From contig CAJODX010000025.1 of assembly GCA_905233295.1 (NCBI GenBank), forward strand, positions 1-10,676: a DNA stretch of 10,676 nucleotides, read 5' to 3'. Under the pieces are notes generated by a model, which did not search any database, was not told the DNA's origin, and was given only the letters and a program-made list of their open reading frames with translations. Position 1 is the stretch's first letter, and every line of letters begins with the position of its first letter. This stretch comes from an uncultured Synergistales bacterium. GTDB lineage: Bacteria; Synergistota; Synergistia; Synergistales; Aminobacteriaceae. The position numbers and the translations under genes are program-made. Positions 4,838 to 10,676 of this stretch are shown one piece after another.

Positions 4838-7800
4838 TTGGCTCGTGAACTTGAAGTTGATGACATTCTCGTACCAAGACCCCAGCGAAGACGGAGAATA
4901 TCTGCGCAGACGCAGCGGAAAACATACCGTTCAAATTCAAAAAATCCCGGAGGTTTTATGAAATTCGCCGCAGGATTTATCATCGTTCTGACTGTACTTG
5001 CCGTTACATTGTCGCTGTCTGATATAGGAGGCGGCGCAATCCTCAAAATAGCTCAGAATTATCTCGACGAAAATTATAAAATCTCTCTCAAAGCTGAAAA
5101 AATTTCGGGCAACCCCGTAAAAGGCTACACGCTTCACGATTTTGAACTTTCTGATTCAAAAAACGGCGGCAAAATTCTGTCCGCGGGATTCCTATCAGGA
5201 CGCGTAAGTTTTCCTGCATTGTTCACAGGCAGGCTGAGACTTGCTGAAATTTCTCTCGGCGGTCTTGATACGGACGTTGAAAATCTGATAAAGACAATCG
5301 AAAATCTGAAAAATATTTCCGGGAATCTTGCTTCCGCATCTCCTGTTTCGTACTCTTTAACGGGAGCTGCCTTCGCTGATGAAAAAAATAAAATTCCCGA
5401 TATTCCGTTAGACAGGTTCAGCGTTAAAGACAGCCGTCTTACATCTCAATACGGAGTCCTTGAAATTTTTAACGCAGGTGCAGATCTCGTAAATTTTATC
5501 GTTGATGTTGACGCAGCTGTCAACGGGCTTCCTCTCAATGGCAATATCGACATGGACACGAGCCTTACAAATATTGAAAAATCCGAATTTAATTTCGGTA
5601 CAGGAAAAATAACTGCGACAGGCGGACTTATGGAAGAAAATCTGGATTTTCACGCTTCGTTTGAAAATTTGGATTTAAGCGAACTCACCGCGCTGTATCC
5701 GAAAATACTCGCCTCAAATGATTTTGCGGGCAAAGTAAATTTCAATGCCGATACATCAGGAACTCTCGATAATCCTAAAATTTCCGGAATTTTCGACTAT
5801 AAGGGTTCAAAAATTTTCGGTTTCCCTGTTGAACGTGCGAACGCGAATCTTTCATACTCTGACAACAGACTCGCAATAGATAACATTCAGGCAAACGCTC
5901 TTAATATTCCGATACAGGGCACGATTGCCGTTGCGAACCGTCCGAACGAAAATACTTCAGTGATGATAAAACTTGACGGCACTGAAGCAAATCTTGACGG
6001 ACTTGACAAAATTTTGAAAATGCCTGAGTTAAAAACTCTTTCGGGCAAAGTCTCGGCGTTCAGCGCAAATATCAGCGGACCTGTCAACGCTCTCAACGGA
6101 CTTGCGGCTTTCTCAGCACCGAAAATTTCGTATCAGGGACGTTCCGTTACAAATATTAAAGCTCAGATTAAACTTGCAAAGAGCGACACTGCTGTCGTTG
6201 ACGGAAAATTTAATTTTGAAGGCGCAAACGGATTTTTACAGGGAAACATCGCATCATTTTTAATCAAGCCGAATTTCAATTTAACCGCGAAACTCGCCAA
6301 TCTTGACATAAAAAGAATCGAAAATATGATCCCTGACGCTTCAGATTATAAAATGTCAGGAGTTATCACGGCGGCTGTAAATCTAAAAGGCAGCATCGCA
6401 AATCCCGTCATCTCAGGTTCGCTGAACAGTCCGGCATTTTCGGGATTCGGACAGAAAATTACAAAGCCTGTCATAAATTTCACGTTTGCCGACAAAACTC
6501 TAACTCTTAACAAAACAGAAGGCACACTGAACGGAATGCCCGTAAATCTCAGCGGCACTGTAGGTCCTTTGCCTTCAAACAATCCTAATCTGAATATCAA
6601 CGCGACTATCGCAATGTCTCCGGCAAATCTGAAAGCTTATGTTCCTGATATTAATCAATATGCGCTGAAAGGCACTGTCAACGCGGGCGTAAAAATTCAG
6701 GGAACTGTGAATAACCCTTCAGTGAAACTCATTGCGGCATCACAAAATTTACAGGCGATGAACATGCTCACGGCAAAAAACATTGAAGTAACGACTACAG
6801 CCGGAGGAGATTTAACAAAACTCGAAAAAATAAATCTCAATGCCTCGGCAGAGAGCATAACGGCGAGCGGCGTAACGTTCAGTGATGTCAGTGCTGCTGT
6901 CAGCAAAAACGATGACAGAATTTCATTAACAGCCTTAAACGCAAAGAGCGGCTCAGGCAGCATAACGGGCAACGGAACAGCTTCAGCGTCAGGCAAAGAG
7001 CCTCTTGATTTTAATTTTAAATTTGAAAATCTTTCGCTGGCTTCATTGGCTTCGGCTTCAGGAGCTGACATAAAAGGCGAATTGTCGGGGAATCTGAAAA
7101 TTTCCGGGGCAAATTCAAATCCCGAAATATTTTTCAATGCCGGAGTTCCTTCACTCAACGCGATGGGCTTCATTCTGGACAACGTTATCGCTGATCTGTC
7201 AGGCACAACGAAAAGTCTTAAATTCAACAAGGTTGCGGCAAATGTCGAAGGCTCTGAGATAATCGCGATCGGCAATGTTCAGTTTTCGCCTCTGAAATTC
7301 AATGCGGCTCTCAACGGCAACAGCATAAAACTCGAAAAACTTTTAAGTGAAATTCCGGCATTGAAAGACAATCTCTCAGGCACGGCGGGATTTACATTTA
7401 ACATCAACGGAACGGAGAAAGGCGCGTCAGGCAAAGGAACTCTTACAGCACCAAACATAAAGGCGTTCGGAATGAATTTAACGAATGTAAAACTTCCGCT
7501 TGCATATTCCGGAAATTCTTTTTCATCGAACAACGGAACGGCGAATTTATACGGCGGCTCGGCAAAAAATAATTTCAATTTCGACATCAAAAATATGAAA
7601 TTCACCGACAACATCGAAGCAAACAACGTTGATGTGAACGGACTTGTTCAGGATGCCTCGGGAGGTCTGGAAGGAAAAATCACGGGCACAGGAAAACTCA
7701 CGATGAAAATCAACGGCGAAGTCAAAGATTCCGCGGTTTACTCAGGCTCAGGAAATTTCTCGATGGGCGAGGGAGCTATCACGGGATTCAAATGGCTCGA

Positions 7801-8572
7801 CCTCATCACACGCATTCACAAGTCGAACGGCATTCAGTACATGAACGTAAACGCACCGCTGGCACTGCAGACGGGAAAATTCATCATAAAGTCGGGAGCG
7901 ATTGCCAACGCATATAAAAATGACGCACTGTATAAATATGCAAAACTCACGAAAGACGGCGTTATAAATTTTGGCGGCAATGACGTTACGATGGATTTTA
8001 CTGCTGAAGGCAACGTAAATTATCAGTTAATCAACGCGATTCAGGGCGGCGGCGCAGGAGGACTTGAAGCTCTCCTGAAAGGTGGCGTCGCAACGTTGCA
8101 GGACGGCTTGAAAACTTTTATATCAGGCGGAATGAAAGGTGCTGAAAAACTCGCTTCAACAGGAGATTTCAGAATCATGAGCATCAGAATTTCCGGCAAA
8201 GCAGCTTCACCTTCATTTTCAAATCTGAAAGTCGGCGCATCTACCCTCAAAGCTCAGCAGACACAGCAAAAATCCGCTGACGTAAAACAGGAGTCTTTTC
8301 AGGATAAAGTCATCAACAGCGCGATTAACGCAATAATTCCAAACGATTCAAAAAAATCTGTTCAAGACGCGCTGAAAAACGAAGTCCAGAAAAAAATTCC
8401 GGCGAAAAATAAAACGCAGACTCAGGCAACAGAAACTCCTGCGAACACAAACACTAAGCAGAGCACGAAAGATAAAATTAAATCAGGAATCGAAAATGCT
8501 CTTAAAAATGAAAAAAATCAGGAACGCCTGAAAGAAGAACTGAAAAAAGGATTGGGAGGTCTGTTTAAATAA
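4838..8572 (+). CDS. AsmA/TamB-like inner-membrane-anchored periplasmic protein
   Basis: The 1244-residue product has a basic cytoplasmic N-terminus (RPQRRRR at 14-20) and one membrane anchor (about 43-60). Near-uniform beta-rich sequence to about residue 1125 follows, with recurring G-x3-NP turns (GTLDNP at 308, GSIANP at 518, GTVNNP at 622, GANSNP at 757). This is the profile of the repeating beta-groove AsmA superfamily (TamB, YhdP, YdbH), some members of which are implicated in carrying phospholipids from inner to outer membrane. The region about 970-1090, including GEGAITGFKWLDLITRI, resembles the AsmA-like C-terminal domain. A Lys/Gln-rich, probably helical tail of about 120 residues ends the protein. 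The annotated start is TTG with AAGGAG 11 bases upstream; ATG 4958 is an alternative. The stop overlaps the next ATG, so the two genes form an operon. Family membership is firm; the exact substrate is not known. Confidence 0.85.
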   Translation: MARELEVDDILVPRPQRRRRISAQTQRKTYRSNSKNPGGFMKFAAGFIIVLTVLAVTLSLSDIGGGAILKIAQNYLDENYKISLKAEKISGNPVKGYTLHDFELSDSKNGGKILSAGFLSGRVSFPALFTGRLRLAEISLGGLDTDVENLIKTIENLKNISGNLASASPVSYSLTGAAFADEKNKIPDIPLDRFSVKDSRLTSQYGVLEIFNAGADLVNFIVDVDAAVNGLPLNGNIDMDTSLTNIEKSEFNFGTGKITATGGLMEENLDFHASFENLDLSELTALYPKILASNDFAGKVNFNADTSGTLDNPKISGIFDYKGSKIFGFPVERANANLSYSDNRLAIDNIQANALNIPIQGTIAVANRPNENTSVMIKLDGTEANLDGLDKILKMPELKTLSGKVSAFSANISGPVNALNGLAAFSAPKISYQGRSVTNIKAQIKLAKSDTAVVDGKFNFEGANGFLQGNIASFLIKPNFNLTAKLANLDIKRIENMIPDASDYKMSGVITAAVNLKGSIANPVISGSLNSPAFSGFGQKITKPVINFTFADKTLTLNKTEGTLNGMPVNLSGTVGPLPSNNPNLNINATIAMSPANLKAYVPDINQYALKGTVNAGVKIQGTVNNPSVKLIAASQNLQAMNMLTAKNIEVTTTAGGDLTKLEKINLNASAESITASGVTFSDVSAAVSKNDDRISLTALNAKSGSGSITGNGTASASGKEPLDFNFKFENLSLASLASASGADIKGELSGNLKISGANSNPEIFFNAGVPSLNAMGFILDNVIADLSGTTKSLKFNKVAANVEGSEIIAIGNVQFSPLKFNAALNGNSIKLEKLLSEIPALKDNLSGTAGFTFNINGTEKGASGKGTLTAPNIKAFGMNLTNVKLPLAYSGNSFSSNNGTANLYGGSAKNNFNFDIKNMKFTDNIEANNVDVNGLVQDASGGLEGKITGTGKLTMKINGEVKDSAVYSGSGNFSMGEGAITGFKWLDLITRIHKSNGIQYMNVNAPLALQTGKFIIKSGAIANAYKNDALYKYAKLTKDGVINFGGNDVTMDFTAEGNVNYQLINAIQGGGAGGLEALLKGGVATLQDGLKTFISGGMKGAEKLASTGDFRIMSIRISGKAASPSFSNLKVGASTLKAQQTQQKSADVKQESFQDKVINSAINAIIPNDSKKSVQDALKNEVQKKIPAKNKTQTQATETPANTNTKQSTKDKIKSGIENALKNEKNQERLKEELKKGLGGLFK
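4949..4960 (+). promoter_or_regulatory. Internal ribosome binding site and alternative start of the AsmA-like gene
   Basis: GGAGG (4949-4953) sits 4 bases before an in-frame ATG (4958-4960, residue 41). Starting here gives a protein that begins MKFAAGFIIVLTVL, directly at the membrane anchor and without the arginine-rich 40-residue extension. Its signal is at least as good as that of the upstream TTG, so either or both may be used. Confidence 0.45.
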
Positions 8573-9189
8573 TGCTGAGAATACTTCAAGACCCTGTGAA
8601 ACTTTTATTAACGTTGCCCGCGCTCATCTGGGCATTATCGTTCCATGAATTTTGCCACGGCTTTGCCGCAAAAATGCTGGGCGATCCGACGGCTGAACGT
8701 TACGGAAGACTTTCATTGAATCCTTTTGCACATTTTGATCTTGTCGGAACGTTAATGCTTTTATTCGTTGGATTCGGCTGGGCAAAACCCGTTCCGATAA
8801 ATTCGCGTTATTTCAGACACCCGCGCAGAGATTTGATTATCGTGTCGCTTGCCGGTGTAGCCGGAAATATTCTGACGGCTGTCATTACTGTTTTAATCAT
8901 GCGTTTTCTGTGGCCGTACTGGTACGAGTTTACAGGACGCGCAGGATTAATTTTCTTTGTCCAGATGGTGAACATAAATATGGGGCTTGCGGCTTTCAAC
9001 CTGATTCCGATTCCGCCGCTTGACGGTTCAAGAGTTCTTGAAGCTTTTTTGCCGTACAGATACATGGAATATTATTACTGGTGCGAACGTTACGGCACGA
9101 TAATTTTGCTTGTGCTGCTGATGACAGGGATAATAAATGTTCTGTTCGACCCTATAATAAATCTTCTCTGGATGCTTTTGCCGGTGTAA
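8572..9189 (+). CDS. M50 family (site-2-protease-like) membrane zinc metalloprotease
   Basis: The 205-residue integral membrane protein carries HEFCH at 25-29 (HExxH: two zinc histidines and catalytic Glu26) in its first hydrophobic segment. NLIPIPPLDG at 143-152 supplies the third zinc ligand, D151. AGVAGN at 94-99 matches the conserved small-residue motif between them. About five to six membrane segments are visible and there is no PDZ domain, as in the short bacterial M50B/YwhC-like group. These cleave substrates within the membrane; known relatives act on anti-sigma factors, pro-sigma factors or signal-peptide remnants. The ATG overlaps the preceding TAA by one base (TAATG), and GGAGG (8555-8559) lies 12 bases upstream inside the AsmA-like gene, so translation is probably coupled. 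That suggests an envelope-maintenance link; the substrate is unknown. Confidence 0.93.
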   Translation: MLRILQDPVKLLLTLPALIWALSFHEFCHGFAAKMLGDPTAERYGRLSLNPFAHFDLVGTLMLLFVGFGWAKPVPINSRYFRHPRRDLIIVSLAGVAGNILTAVITVLIMRFLWPYWYEFTGRAGLIFFVQMVNINMGLAAFNLIPIPPLDGSRVLEAFLPYRYMEYYYWCERYGTIILLVLLMTGIINVLFDPIINLLWMLLPV

Positions 9190-9232
9190 CAGAAAATTTT
9201 TTAGAATCGAACAGAGCAGATTTTTTCATTTC
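9190..9232. other. Convergent gap between the M50 and C69 genes
   Basis: These 43 bases separate the two stop codons. There are T-runs on both strands but only a weak 4-bp stem (AATC/GATT), so I see no convincing intrinsic terminator. Confidence 0.4.
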
Positions 9233-10567
9233 TTAGACGCTGAAGAATTTTCCGGCTTCATCTGCGCAAAATTTAACAGCATGTTCAACTGAAATTTTCA
9301 CTCTCTGTTCGAGATCTTTTTCAAAAATTTTAATTTTTTCCTGCAGAATTTTTGTATTTTCATCGTGAACGCTCCTGCATCTTTTTTGAATTTCCAGAGT
9401 TTTGAACCAAACGTTATTTTTATACTCCAGCTCTTCCGGCTTTGTGTTGAAATGTTCGCGCAGAGCCTTCTCAGATTCTTCAAATTTTTCATATTCAAAA
9501 TTTTCAGGACATAAAACGAGATAAGGCGATATGCACGCATGCCCTAATGCCTGACGCAAAATTATTTTTTTCGGGTCAGGGTTGATTTCGACGATGATGC
9601 TTTCGAGGGTGTCGCAGTTGCAGATTCCGATAGGCTTGTCAAAATGCTCAGGTTTTTCATCGTTATGCGAGCGCAGAATTTTTTTCATCGTTTCGATTTC
9701 GACTTTATGAGCAGGCTTAATCGAGAACGGCAAAGATTTCCATTCGTTTTTCAAAATTTCCGAAAGATTTTTTTCAAGAAGAATTTCAAATGCTTTCACA
9801 TGCCTGTAAGTATTTTTTTCAAGCCCGAAAGTTTCTTTTGACTGATAAACCTTTGCAAAATCAAAATCGCCGTCTTCATCTCTGTACCATTCGCGTTTTT
9901 TTGCATATGAAATCAAATCTTCAAAATTTTTTTCGCTTTTTTGTATTGTATAATGATTGGGTATAACCGCGGCTTCATCGTCAGGAACTTTTGCAACAGC
10001 GTAATGTTTTCCGTTTACAATCTGCATAACAAAATCAGCAAACGCATATGAACGTCCGCTTGAGGCATAGCCGTATTTTTCGATTAAATCACACGCAATT
10101 TCTAGTGCGTTTTCTGCGGATTTTGCATTTTCAGCAACTAATCTGCGAAAGCCGTAACCTATGCCGCCGCTGAATAATTCCGGTTTATCTTCTTTTGAGT
10201 CCGCACAGTTGTTTGAACATATTACAACGCCGCTGCCGTTGACGAAAAAGTCGCAAAACGCTGAATCCGATGGATTATCGCTGATGGTTTTCGCTTCAGT
10301 CCAAAATAACGCCTTTGGATTTTCAGAAAGTTCAAGTTCAGCGCAGTAAGGCTCGAATTTGATTTTTGCGCCGGGTTTTCTATGACCTTCAGGTACAAAA
10401 TGATTTTGTATCAAAAATTTTCCGGGAGCGTCTTCGTTGTGTCCGACGAGAACTTTACCTGTTGCCGAAGCGTTTTTACCGACTAAAATTGTCATGCAGG
10501 CGAAAGATTTTTCAGGAAAAACGGCTGTTAAGAGGATTAAAAGACTTAAAAACAAAAAAAATTCCAT
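9233..10567 (-). CDS. Secreted family C69 (dipeptidase-like) Ntn-hydrolase peptidase
   Basis: The 444-residue protein starts with a hydrophobic signal peptide (1-23) ending SFA, directly followed by C24. ACMTILVGKNASATGKVL then matches the N-terminus of peptidase family C69, whose catalytic cysteine becomes the N-terminal nucleophile after processing. VGHNEDAPG is the conserved Asn-Glu-Asp segment close after it. Known C69 members hydrolyse dipeptides; this one is probably periplasmic or extracellular and may scavenge peptides. The usual residue after the cysteine is Thr, here Met. A lipoprotein reading of SFAC is possible but weak, and acylation would block the nucleophile. The C-terminal 60 residues are charged and helical. 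AAAGG lies 13 bases before the ATG, a poor spacing. TTGAAA (10601-10596) with AGATAA 17 bp downstream is a tentative promoter. The gene converges on the M50 gene. Confidence 0.85.
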   Translation of the reverse strand: MEFFLFLSLLILLTAVFPEKSFACMTILVGKNASATGKVLVGHNEDAPGKFLIQNHFVPEGHRKPGAKIKFEPYCAELELSENPKALFWTEAKTISDNPSDSAFCDFFVNGSGVVICSNNCADSKEDKPELFSGGIGYGFRRLVAENAKSAENALEIACDLIEKYGYASSGRSYAFADFVMQIVNGKHYAVAKVPDDEAAVIPNHYTIQKSEKNFEDLISYAKKREWYRDEDGDFDFAKVYQSKETFGLEKNTYRHVKAFEILLEKNLSEILKNEWKSLPFSIKPAHKVEIETMKKILRSHNDEKPEHFDKPIGICNCDTLESIIVEINPDPKKIILRQALGHACISPYLVLCPENFEYEKFEESEKALREHFNTKPEELEYKNNVWFKTLEIQKRCRSVHDENTKILQEKIKIFEKDLEQRVKISVEHAVKFCADEAGKFFSV

Positions 10568-10624
10568 AAAATTTATCTTACCTTTACAATAAAAATTTCA
10601 AGGAGTCAGGAAATTTGTATTTTG

Positions 10625-10675
10625 TTAAGCGATCATTTTTTCGTAAAGAGCGTTTAAAGCTTTGCTGTAATCGGC
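10625..10675 (-). CDS. C-terminal end of a gene entering from the right edge
   Basis: Read on the minus strand, the frame gives ADYSKALNALYEKMIA then TAA at 10627-10625. The helical, alanine-rich sequence and clean stop look like a real protein C-terminus, and it would sit 57 bases upstream of the C69 start in the same orientation. It is too short to name a family. Confidence 0.45.
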   Translation of the reverse strand, partial: ADYSKALNALYEKMIA

Positions 10676-10676
10676 T

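Noticed and set aside
6697..7275. Long minus-strand ORF (192 codons) inside the AsmA-like gene
   Set aside because: It is an antisense shadow of a strongly coding frame, with no start signal and composition set by the opposite strand.
9233..10567. C69 protein as a lipoprotein because of SFAC
   Set aside because: The lipobox is poor (Phe at -2, Ser at -3), and the cysteine is better explained as the family's catalytic nucleophile.

Overview
The window joins the end of an integrated mobile element (left third) to a conserved chromosomal block (right two thirds). The host looks like a diderm bacterium of moderate-to-low GC with very AT-rich intergenic DNA, because it carries a large AsmA/TamB-like envelope protein. 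I cannot place the phylum from sequence alone; a Synergistota-like anaerobe is only a guess.

Left region, 1 to about 3600. An SF3 helicase of the phage/plasmid primase (P4/D5-like) family enters from beyond the left edge. After a short stretch with a small overlapping ORF and a probable decayed reading frame comes a complete large serine recombinase with catalytic domain, zinc ribbon and coiled coil. Beyond it lie about 440 gene-free bases dense in structure: GGGC(C/T)GAA units in opposing orientations, a perfect 16-bp AT palindrome, a strong terminator hairpin and four short repeats at exact 11-bp spacing. A replicative helicase, a recombinase and this repeat cluster suggest an integrated satellite phage or integrative element. 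The cluster may be its origin and/or attachment region; that is inference.

Middle, 3642 to 4487 on the minus strand. This is the trans-translation pair smpB and ssrA (tmRNA). The tmRNA is intact: a 7-bp acceptor stem with a G3-U pair, an encoded CCA, a T-arm and a tag reading frame ending ALAA-stop. The mature tmRNA 5' end is only 7 bases after the smpB stop codon. The element therefore abuts the 3' end of ssrA, a known integration hotspot.

Right region, 4488 to 10676. An AT-rich 350-base divergent intergenic region with a 12-bp tandem repeat separates smpB from a plus-strand two-gene operon. That operon encodes a 1244-residue AsmA-like inner-membrane/periplasmic protein and, overlapping by one base, an M50 (site-2-protease-like) membrane metalloprotease. 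Converging on it from the minus strand is a secreted family C69 (Ntn-hydrolase) peptidase. Upstream of that gene, at the right edge, is what looks like the last 16 codons of another minus-strand gene.
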